From Roseiarcus sp963805295 (GTDB lineage Bacteria; Pseudomonadota; Alphaproteobacteria; Rhizobiales; Beijerinckiaceae), in NCBI GenBank assembly GCA_963805295.1, contig CAWDTW010000052.1, forward strand, positions 100,753-164,752: a stretch of DNA of 64,000 bases, given 5' to 3'. Position numbers and translations under genes: made by a program. The notes beneath the pieces are model-generated. The model was given only the letters and a program-made list of their open reading frames with translations, did not search any database and was not told where the DNA came from. Shown here one piece after another: positions 36,355-44,583 of the stretch (positions are counted from its first letter, which is position 1; every line of letters starts with the position of its first letter).

Positions 36355-37262
36355 ATGGATTTGAGACGCGCGCTCCTCATCGCAGGCCCGACGGCGAGCG
36401 GCAAGTCGGCCGCCGCGCTGACCCTCGCGAAAGCGTTCGGCGCCACGATCGTCAACGCGGATTCGATGCAGGTCTATGCCGACCTGCAAATCCTGACCGG
36501 CCGGCCGACCCCGGACGAGGAGGCGAGAGCGCCGCACCGCCTCTTCGGGGAGATCGACGGGGCGGTCAATTATTCGGTCGGCCGCTGGTCGCGCCGCGCC
36601 CGGGACATTCTCGCCGAGACCGGCGACAGGCCGTCATTTTCGTCGGCGGCACGGGCCTCTATTTCCGCGCCCTGACTGAAGGGCTCTCCGACATGCCGGC
36701 CGTGCCCGAAGCGGTTCGCGCTGAGACCCGCGAAAAGGCCGAGGGCCGCGCGACCGCCGATCTGCGCGCGGAACTCGCCGCGCTCGAGCTGGAGACGGCG
36801 GCGCGCCTCCGGCCCTCCGACCGCCAGCGGATCCTGCGGGCGCTGGAAGTGTTCGCGGCGACCGGCCGCCCGCTCGCCTCGTTCCACGGCACGCGCGCTG
36901 CGCCGGCGCTCGAAGTGCGCGAGTGGACCGGGCTCTTCCTCGCCCCGGACCGCGATGCGCTTTATCGGCGCATCGACGCCCGCTTCGACGCGATGCTCGA
37001 AGAGGGCGCGCTCGACGAAGTGGCGGCCCTCGCCCAACGTCGCCTCGATCCGGCTCTCCCGGTCATGCGCGCGCATGGCGTCCGCCAGCTTATCGCGCAT
37101 CTGGAAGGTCGGCTCTCGCTCGCCGAGGCGGCCGAGGGCGCAAAACTCGAGACCCGCCGCTACGCCAAGCGCCAGTTCACCTGGGCGCGCCATCAGTTGA
37201 AGGGGTTCGAATGGGTCGCGCCGGAGGCGGCGGTCGAGGCGGGCGCGCGGGGGCTCGGCTAG
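36355..37262 (+). CDS. miaA: tRNA dimethylallyltransferase, one frameshift
   Basis: Transfers a dimethylallyl group to A37 of tRNAs reading UNN codons; about 302 residues once joined. The first frame has the P-loop LIAGPTASGKSAAAL and NADSMQVYADLQILTGRP. After a shift near 36634 the second has VIFVGGTGLYFRALTEGLS, RLRPSDRQRILRALEVF and YAKRQFTWARHQ. Only one base needs to change, in the run around gccgtcattt. MiaA is strongly conserved, so a sequence error is the simplest explanation. It is divergent from serB and followed by transposon remnants. Confidence 0.88.
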
Positions 37263-37337
37263 CCCGACTTTCCCAACTCGCGGGGTGAGAGTGCCGCAAA
37301 TGCTCGTAGAGTGGGGGGTCGGGCAAAAAAGTCTTCA

Positions 37338-37590
37338 CTACACGGCGTGGGCAGGCGTCCGAGCGATATGGCCGGGGGCGGTGATCCTTGGTGGGGGTTG
37401 CGAGGGAAGCTCGAGGTTGAGCCGCCTGACCAAGAGCTTCTGGTCGGCGTTGAGTTCGGTATAGCGGCTGAGCAGCGTGCGGCCGTCGGTGGTGGGGAAG
37501 TGAACATCGAGCATCTGGACGGCGGCGAACTTGTCCAAGACGGCCCTCGGCGTGAGGCCGTTCGCCAGCGGCTTGAGCCTCGCGCCGGGA
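37338..37590 (-). mobile_element. IS1634-like transposase remnant (C-terminal end)
   Basis: The minus-strand frame LTPRAVLDKFAAVQMLDVHF, PTTDGRTLLSRYTELNADQK and LPSQPPPRIT matches the C-terminus of IS1634-type DDE transposases as I know them. Only about 80 residues remain. It begins exactly where the acyltransferase C-terminal fragment ends and stops before miaA, so it probably truncated the acyltransferase gene at this side. Confidence 0.55.
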
Positions 37591-37960
37591 CGTCGCGGGG
37601 GCGAAATCGTCCTTGTGCGCGAGCGCGCGCTTTTCGATCAGGAACCAGGAGAGCGCCGCGATGACGCTCGAGACGAACGCCGACGCCGCCATCATGCCGA
37701 GAAGCGAAATCCCGGGAAGCACGAAGGCCAGCGTCTGCTGGACCGGGAAGGCGTAAATGTAGACCCCGCAGGAGAAGTCGCCCCAATCGTTGAACGCCCG
37801 GATGCGACCCCCGGGGGCATAGGCGAGATGCACGACAAGCGGCGGCATGGCGAGCGCATAAACGACGAAGAAGACGGTCTTGTCGAACGAGGCAAAAAAA
37901 GCGCCGCCATCAACGCGATCAGCGCGCCGACCTCACGCATACCCTCATTCAGGCGGGGCG
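37591..37960 (-). pseudogene. Acyltransferase 3 family, C-terminal fragment, frameshifted
   Basis: The minus strand reads VFFVVYALAMPPLVVHLAYAPGG, then WGDFSCGVYIYAFPVQQTLA and SSVIAALSWFLIEKRALA. This is the C-terminal membrane half of an OafA/YrhL-type acyltransferase (the FSYGIYIYAFPVQQ motif). A shift at the A7 run near 37892 separates it from the preceding residues. Its broken 5' side abuts the IS4 remnant and its 3' side the IS1634 remnant. The N-terminal half of a protein of the same family is at 18358-18752 on the opposite strand. Confidence 0.72.
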
Positions 37961-37964
37961 GTCG

Positions 37965-38695
37965 CTCGGGCATGTTGGGAATGAGATCGTAGAGCAGGCA
38001 ACCCTGGCGGAACAGCGAATGGACGCGGCGTTTGATCGTGCTGGTTCTGAGCGATCGGTCCATGCCGAGGCTTTCGCCGGCCGCGCCGAGCAGGGTCAGG
38101 AGGAGGATCGCCAAGGCGTTGAGCAGCAGCAGACGGTCGCGCCGTTGCGGATCGCCGATGCGCAGGACGCTCAGGCCCATGCCGAAACGCAAATCCTTGG
38201 TGTCGCGGAACCCCGGCTCGATCGTCCATCGTTTGGCGTAGAGGTTGACGATCTGGGAGGCGCTCGCGGTCGCATCGCTGGCGGCCAGATGCCAAGCCTC
38301 CTTCATCCCCTTGGCGTGGACGCAGACCGCCGCGCCGACCTTGTGGCGGGCGGCGGTGAGTTCGGCGCCGCGCAGAAGGCGCGCGCTCCCTGCCTTGCCG
38401 ACCCAGTCGGCGGCCAGGCGCGTCTCACCGTCCGCCGCGGTCACATGAACGTTGCCGCGAAAGCGGATGACGTAGCCGAAGCCGAGGCTTTCGAGGAATT
38501 CGAACAGTTTGACGTCGCCGAAGCCGCGATCGGCCAGGATCGTCACCGCCACGCCCTCGGGCAGGATCGCCTTCAAACGCGTCAGGCAGAGGTCTTCGAA
38601 GTCGTTGCGCTGGCACTTCAGTTCGTCCTTGTCGACCGTCAGCCACAGGAGCGGCGTCGCCCGGCCGTGGCGCGTGATCAGGCGCGCGGGGGAGG
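37965..38695 (-). mobile_element. IS4-type transposase remnant
   Basis: About 240 residues of a DDE transposase: PLLWLTVDKDELK, VTILADRGFGDVKLFEFLES with the second Asp, VIRFRGNVHVTA, and YAKRWTIEPGFRDTKDLRFG, the YREK-type region with the Glu. The N-terminal domain is missing: the frame runs into a repeat sequence at about 38690 that also occurs at 23275-23330. The C-terminus merges into the acyltransferase fragment at about 37960. No intact terminal repeats were found, so it is an immobile remnant. Confidence 0.7.
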
Positions 38696-38746
38696 ATTCG
38701 AAATCCGTCGCCTAACGAGCGTTTTCAACCCATTAGGCGCGAAATC

Positions 38747-38891
38747 GTAACCGGGGCAAATTCCCGGGCACGCAACTGCACAAAGCAAAATGCTGCAGTT
38801 GCGAGATTAAATCTTATCAAGCGCTTGCGCGAGCGCCGGCCTTCTGAAATTTTTCCTCCCGCGCTCCTGCCCGGGAATTTGCCCCGGTTAC
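38747..38891 (+). mobile_element. 145-bp MITE, copy A (IS66-type ends)
   Basis: Its ends are the same 23-base inverted repeat as the IS66-type element (starting gtaaccggggcaaattccc). The interior of about 100 bp (acgcaactgcac ... gagcgccggcc) contains no gene. Length is exactly 145 bp, as for copies B and C. The flanks gcgaaatc and ccaacttc do not form a target duplication, so copy A has been rearranged or lost one side. Confidence 0.8.
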
Positions 38892-39067
38892 CCAACTTCT
38901 GCAACTTTCGCGGGACGCCGACAAAGCGACCCGGTGGCTCTACGGGCCGGCGGGCGAAATTCCTCGGCTCTCCTGCCCGCATACCATATGTTGGGGGTCG
39001 ACGCTTCCGGGGCCATACCATTTCCGGACGCGGATCTAATCTTTTCAATCCTTTGCGGCGCCATTTC

Positions 39068-39212
39068 GTAACCGGGGCAAATTCCCGGGCAGGAGCGCGG
39101 GAGGAAAAATTTCAGAAGGCCGGCGCTCGCGCAAGCGCTTGATAAGATTCAATCTCGCAACTGCAGCATTTTGCTTTGTGCAGTTGCGTGCCCGGGAATT
39201 TGCCCCGGTTAC
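39068..39212 (-). mobile_element. 145-bp MITE, copy B, inverted relative to copy A
   Basis: The same element as copy A in reverse, 176 bp away, nearly identical throughout. Its right end abuts the HTH gene copy 2 and supplies that gene's TAA stop. Together A and B form a long inverted repeat able to fold or recombine. No matching 8-bp flanks. Confidence 0.8.
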
Positions 39213-39694
39213 CCAGAATCTGCAACTTCCGCCGCCGGCCCCGGGTCGGGCGGCGCCGCGCGGGGAAGGGCGAGCAGCGGCGGCGGCAGGGACAGCACGT
39301 CTTCACTGTGCTGAGCGCGGTGAGGAAGCCCTCGCGCGTCGAGGCCGTGATAGCGGTCGAGCGCGGCGACGATTTTCAAATAGGGCGTAAAGGCCCTGAT
39401 CTCGCCCCGCTCGAGCTTGTCGTCGACCTGCGAGAGCGCCTTTGTGAGGCGCGCGACCTGCACTCGGGCGAAGCGCTCGGGCGCGTCGAGCCGCCGGTCG
39501 GCGACGGCGCAATCGATGATGCGCCGGACGGTGGCCGTGCTCGTCTTCAGCGTCTTGGCGATCTTCTGGTGGGAAAATCCGGAAACGAAGAGGTCGAAAA
39601 TGGCCTCCCGCCGTTCGAAGCCTTTCGTCCGGCGCTTCTTCGCCAGGGCCCGCGCCTCGGCGCGCTGAGAGGGAGATGCGGGTTCCTCGGTCAT
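39209..39694 (-). CDS. HTH-containing protein, copy 2 (inverted duplicate)
   Basis: Encodes nearly the same 161-residue protein as 19370-19855 with a handful of changes (MTEEPAS for MTDEPAS, IVAAL for ILAAL). The duplicated DNA runs from about 39190 to 39786 and includes 23 bases of the IS66-type terminal repeat at the 3' end, with the TAA stop within it. The ATG used in copy 1 six bases upstream is TTG here, which supports the start chosen in both. Function unknown. The two inverted copies are about 19.3 kb apart and are a substrate for homologous recombination. Confidence 0.6.
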   Translation of the reverse strand: MTEEPASPSQRAEARALAKKRRTKGFERREAIFDLFVSGFSHQKIAKTLKTSTATVRRIIDCAVADRRLDAPERFARVQVARLTKALSQVDDKLERGEIRAFTPYLKIVAALDRYHGLDARGLPHRAQHSEDVLSLPPPLLALPRAAPPDPGPAAEVADSG

Positions 39695-39808
39695 GCTCAA
39701 AACTCCGGCGCCGCGGGATCGGCTGATGAGAAGCAAGTTACCACAGGTTCCGCCGAAACTCCAAGAAATTGTTCTTGTTTTGTTCGATCGCGAGGGTGTC
39801 GGGCAGAT

Positions 39809-39953
39809 GTAAGAGGGGCAAAACCCCGGGCACGCAACTGCACAACAGATAATGCTGCAACTGCGAGATTGAGTCGTATCAAGGCCTTGCGGGAGCGCCG
39901 GCCTTCCGAAGCTTCTGTTCCCGCTGTCCTGCCCGGGGTTTTGCCCCTCTTAC
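39809..39953 (+). mobile_element. 145-bp MITE, copy C, with perfect 8-bp target duplication
   Basis: Ends gtaagaggggcaaaacccc and its inverse are a variant of the copy A/B repeat; the interior is clearly related (acgcaactgcac... to ...gagcgccggcctt). Length is again 145 bp. The flanks gggcagat at 39801-39808 and 39954-39961 are identical, an 8-bp duplication as made by IS66 transposases. This copy therefore arose by true transposition. The following 140 bp up to the NACHT gene show nothing recognisable. Confidence 0.85.
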
Positions 39954-40093
39954 GGGCAGATGGGTTAAGTCGCTGAAGTGTCGGGCGGCCCGTTGTGCCT
40001 CGGACCCAAGCACTTTCTGCGGAGGTCGCTAACCCCTTACGCGCGGCCGTGCGAGCCGCGCCACGCAGCTTCAAGCCAATCGCTTGGTTTGTG

Positions 40094-41915
40094 CTAATCA
40101 TCGCCGAGCTCAAAGCTCTTGCCACTCCGCGAACGGAGAATTGCAGTCGACACCAGTGTTTTCCGACATTCAGCACTGCCGCGTAACTTCTCGTATTCAA
40201 GTACTAAATATTTCTTGAGTTCTTTCAGATGATTCGACAGTGGAGAACCAAAAATAAAGACGTCAGAGACGTGATCTACTTGGTAAAGCCCGGGATCATT
40301 TCTTAAGTCCAGTGGTATTCCAGCGGCCTCCGCATGGGCACGCCAATCAAACTCAATTCCCCACGGGCCGTATTGAATTTGGGTCTGCACGAATCGAGGC
40401 AGATAAAAATATTTCGGGCTTTTCTCATCTACTCCGACTGTCCAATGAGCAAGTTGATTCCCCCTAAAGCCCATCCCCATGTAAAATAGCTCAAACAACT
40501 TCGATGGGTTAACATCCAGATCAATCTCATTAATCTCTCTGCAGCATTTCTCAAAGCGGGGCAATAAAAAAGTGTCTTTCGAAACGGTCGCTGTTAAGCT
40601 GCATAACGAGGGCGATTACTGAATCGTTTGGATGATTTTTGATTACATCGAACACGAAATCGTCCCATTGGTCAAACTCTCTAAAAGCAAGGAAATAGGC
40701 AACAAAGTATTCTTGGAACGATCTGTGAATAAAACTATTGATATTGCCGTCTTTGATTATCAGCGAAACGGACGTATTCAGATCATACAGAAAGGCATCG
40801 GCTTGCGCCGGCACTCTATCGTATTGAATGGCCTTTTCTGCAAGCTCCAAAGCCGCCTGTGTTCGAAATGAAGCTCCGCATTCAAAATATGTAAAAGTGG
40901 AAAATACACCTAATACTGATTTGAACTGGTCAATACTAAGTGACGTTTGAAACTTTCTACGGAAGCTTGCCTCCTTAGTGGCATCATGTCTGTAGAAGAG
41001 AACGTCAAACGCTAGACTAAAGAAAATGCTCATTTTGTTTGGTATTTCCGCTCCTCGTTCAAAAGTAATCAGCATTATTATACACAATAATGGATTAGAT
41101 AGATACATTTCATGTGTTTCAAATAGACCTTCTTATACCAGCGTCGTGAATTCTGCCTTTAACTTCTTATCATATTTGAGTTGTCTAATAAGAGACAAGA
41201 CCTGTTTCTTGCTAAATGGCTCTATTATTGCAACATAAAATTCGTTCCATGAGTCGAAGATGTCGTCTGGCCTGCTCGAAATTAGTATCTGATTGTCGCC
41301 ATATTTGTAAGCAATATCCAATATTTCCTCAGCAACCTGCCTTCTATGTTCAATATCTATTTCATCAAACCCATCGAGCAAGATGAGGTAGCGACCAGAC
41401 TCCATCGAATACATAAAAAGGGCTTCGTTAAAGTGAGAAGATATATCTGCGAGTTGGCTCCGCATATAACTCAATAACGAGACATTCGATTTTAGATTCC
41501 ACAACTCTATGAAAAGTGGTATCTCATCTAACGCCTCTCTGTAGTATTTAATAAACATATGTTTCAAGAAAATTGACTTGCCGGACCCGCCGGCCCCTGT
41601 TATCACAACGAACTTGATCTCCCTTAACATTGCAGTGAACTTGTTCTCGTTCACGATGTCATCTTCGATTTGGATATTCGGAGATTCATATGAATTTTCT
41701 AAAGAAACCGGAGTGCTCTGGTTGAGAATTGTTTTGTATTTCGATATTCGCCTGTAATTCCTTTCGAGATATTTACCGAATCCGAGCGAAAAATCGACAG
41801 CCGCTTTTGCAGTTTCCTTCTGGCCGAACGTCGCTAATTTCTTAAAGAAATCTTTGCAAAGATCGGCTGCAACGTCGACTGCGCTCTTTGCTACGGCATC
41901 AGCGAAATCGTTCAT
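40094..41915 (-). CDS. NACHT-domain NTPase (bNACHT-like), broken by one stop and one frameshift
   Basis: A STAND-type NTPase of about 607 residues, AT-rich in a GC-rich genome. A helical N-terminal region of about 90 residues precedes the NACHT domain: Walker A ITGAGGSGKSIF, Walker B LILLDGFDEI, sensor ILISSRPDD. Next comes a winged-helix block NPLLCIIMLITFERGAEIPN and the LFYRHDATK segment typical of bacterial NACHT proteins, then FIHRSFQEYFVAYFLA and a C-terminal domain in another frame (from about 40564). An in-frame TAA at 41133-41135 and a one-base change in a T6 run near 40570 break it. Bacterial NACHT proteins of this build protect against phages; here that is inference. It is a lone gene beside transposons. 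Confidence 0.8.
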
Positions 41916-42154
41916 TTCTATCCAACCCTTTTTCTCATGAACTTAGATCTGAAGCTTCAACACGTGCGGTGTTGAGCGTCAAAATGCCCTTATGGACCGC
42001 TTCAAATCGGCGGAACGTTATCCACTTTGCGGTGAGCGTCAAGGCGCGCAAGTTTTCCGCCCTGGAACCTCGGGTATTAAGACACAGGGGACGATGTAAC
42101 TAAGTCCGTAGGTACTATGCGGCGAGGCTCGCGAATCGGGAGGCGTTGCCTCCA

Positions 42155-43097
42155 TTACTCCCTCGCCCCCGGCCACGCCGCGAGCAGCGCCCGCAGCGCC
42201 GAGACGAAGGCGAGCGGCTGGTCGATCATCACGTGGTGTTCGGCCTCGGGGATTTCGACATGAGGCGAGCCCGGCGCGAGGAGGCTCATGAGGTAGGCGG
42301 CGTCGACGGGCTGGAAGAGCTGCGACTTCGCGCCGCGCACGAGCGCGAGCGGGCGCCGGACGCCCGCGACAATCGCAAGCGTGTCGATCCGGGTGAATTT
42401 CTCCCAGAAATGCGGATCGAAGCAGAGCGCCCAGCCCGGCTTGCCCTCCGGCGTCGGCGACCTCGCGCGCCGAGCGGCGCGCAATATGATCGAGAATGAA
42501 CAGGTTGTCGCAGGGCTGCGGCGGCATCAGGCGAAACCGCGCCACGATCGCTGCGAGCGAATGCTGCACCCGCCGCGCGCGCGACGGGCGGGGCGGCGAG
42601 GGCGGACGAACATTCTGCGGCGCGAAGAAGGGCGGATCGACCATCACCGCGCCCAAAAGTTCGTCGCCGAAGTCGCGCGAGAGGCCCATCGCGACCCGCC
42701 CGCCGAACGAATGGCCGACGACGACCGGCGGCCCGGCGTTGAATGCGCCGCCCACGCGCCCCGCTGCGCGGGCCTCCCGCACGAACTGCTCGAACATGTA
42801 ATGCTCGCGCCAGTCCGAGCGTCCCATGCCGGTGAAGGTCGGGGCCACGACCCGATGATCGCGGGCGAAAAACGGCGCGATGAACGACCACCAGTCGGCG
42901 TGCGCCGCGCCGCCGTGCAAGAACATCAGTCCCGGCTGGCCGCGCTCGCCCCAGGCCAGGAGTTCGACCTTCGCGCCCTCGACCTCGACGAAGGTCCGCT
43001 CCGGCTCCTGCGCGATCGCCTGGACGAACCACGCCGGCGCCGTGGGTTTTTGGCCGTGGAAGGGCGCAAGCGGCGCCATCAGATGCGGATCGTTCAC
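42155..43097 (-). CDS. Alpha/beta hydrolase, one frameshift
   Basis: A serine hydrolase of about 313 residues. The oxyanion-hole block LMFLHGGAAHADWW and the nucleophile elbow VVVGHSFGGRVAMG are in the first frame; the C-terminal part with VRGAKSQLF and the catalytic His in AEHHVMIDQP is in a second frame after a shift near 42455. GTG 43097 was chosen for its AGGGG at good spacing; ATG 43079 lacks an RBS. It follows the thiolase gene on the same strand across a short palindromic repeat and may belong to the same fatty-acid unit. Substrate unknown. Confidence 0.75.
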
Positions 43098-43135
43098 GAG
43101 ATGCCCCTTGCGGCAGGTTTCGAGAACCTTCGGCG

Positions 43136-43216
43136 TCATTGCGAGAAGCGGAGCGACGAAGCAATCCAGCCGCCGTAGGGCGCCCGACGTTCCTCTGGTT
43201 TGCTTCGCTTCGCTCG
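43136..43216. repeat. Short palindromic repeat (MITE-like)
   Basis: The arms cattgcgagaagcggagcg... and ...cgcttcgctcgcaatga are inverted copies enclosing gaagcaatccag/ctctggtttgcttc. This type of palindrome between genes is common in Hyphomicrobiales. It lies between the thiolase and hydrolase genes and has no coding potential. Confidence 0.65.
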
Positions 43217-43255
43217 CAATGACGGCTCTCAGGCTACTTGAAATCGTCCCGTGGC

Positions 43256-44459
43256 TCAGGCGACTTCGAAGAGGCCGGCCGCGCCCATGCCGCCGCCGAC
43301 GCACATGGTCACCACGACAAAGCGCGCGCCGCGCCGCTTGCCTTCGATCAGCGCGTGGCCGGCGAGCCGCGAGCCGCTCATGCCGTAAGGGTGCCCGACC
43401 GCGATCGCGCCGCCGTCGACGTTGAGCCTGTCGTTGTCGATGCCGAGCCGGTCGCGGCAGTAGAGAACCTGCACCGCGAAGGCTTCGTTGAGCTCCCAGA
43501 GGCCGATGTCGTCGATTGTGAGGCCGTGCGCCTTCAAGAGTTTCGGCACGGCGAACACCGGCCCGATGCCCATTTCGTCCGGATCGCAGCCGGCGACCGC
43601 GATGCCGCGATAGATCCCGAGCGGGGAGAGGTTGCGCTGGCTCGCGAGCTTCGCCTCCATCAGCACACAGGCGCTCGCGCCGTCGGACAACTGCGAGGCG
43701 TTGCCGGCGGTGATGAACGATCCCGCCTTGATCCGATGGCCGTCGGCGAGGACCGGCTTCAGCGCCGCGAGCCCGGCGAGCGTGGTGTCGGCGCGGACGC
43801 CCTCGTCCTGCTTCAACGTGACTTCCTTGTCCGAAACCGCGCCGGTCGCCTTGTCGACGACTTTCATCACGGAGGGCAGCGGAACGATTTCCGCCTCGAA
43901 TCGGCCGGCGGCCTGAGCGGCGGCGGTGCGGGACTGCGACTGCAGCGCGAATTCGTCCTGCCGTTCGCGCGAGATCTCGTAGCGCTCCGCGACGATTTCG
44001 GCGGTTTCGAGCATCGACATGTAGATGTCGTCGCGATGGGCGACGAGCCAGGGGTCCTGGGCGCGGAAGCGGTTCATCTTGTCGTTCTGCACGAGCGAGA
44101 TCGAACTCGAGGCCGCCGCCGACCGCGATGCTCATGCCGTCGTTGACGATCTCCTTGGCGGCGGTCGCGATCGCCATCAGGCCCGAGGCGCATTGCCGGT
44201 CGACCGACATGCCGGCGACGCTGGTCGGAAGGCCGGCCCGCAGGGCCGACTGGCGCGCGAAATTGTAGCCGGTCGAGCCCTGCTGCATCGCCGCGCCCAT
44301 GACGACGTCGTCGACCTCGCCGCCCTCGACGTGGGCGCGCGAGAGCGCATTGGCGATCACATGCCCGCCGAGCGTCTGGGCGGGCGTGTCGTTGAACGCG
44401 CCGCGATAGGCCTTGCCGATCGGCGTGCGGGCGGTGGAGACGATGACGGCTTCACGCAT
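43256..44459 (-). CDS. Acetyl-CoA C-acyltransferase (thiolase), one frameshift
   Basis: The last enzyme of a beta-oxidation cycle, cleaving 3-ketoacyl-CoA with CoA; about 400 residues. The N-terminal frame has the nucleophile Cys in SVDRQCASGLMAI. After a shift near 44113 (an extra T in ctcgagttcg) the second frame has LNEAFAVQ, the His in AVGHPYGMSG and the second catalytic Cys in VTMCVGGGMGAAGLFE. All three catalytic residues are present. It follows the multifunctional FadB-like gene on the same strand with a REP doublet between, the order usual for fad operons. Confidence 0.88.
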
Positions 44460-44486
44460 GGAAGTTCTCCCGATTGTTCAGGTTTC

Positions 44487-44580
44487 ATTTCCCGACACCC
44501 CGGCCCTCTCCCGCGGGAGAGGGGGAATTTCCTTCTCCCGCTTTCGGGAGAAGGTGGCGCGAAGCGCCGGATGAGGGTCC
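44487..44580. repeat. REP doublet between the fad genes
   Basis: Hairpins ccctctcccgc/gcgggagaggg and ccttctcccgc/gggagaagg, then the ggcgcgaagcgcc mini-hairpin and gatgagggt, the same family as at 7292-7388 and 25583-25681. Again it lies within a probable operon, between the FadB-like and thiolase genes. Confidence 0.75.
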
Positions 44581-44583
44581 GCG

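Noticed and set aside
41916..42154. IS21-type end sequences near the NACHT gene
   Set aside because: A few motifs (gttatccac, gagcgtcaa) are suggestive, but no matching inverted repeat or transposase gene could be found.
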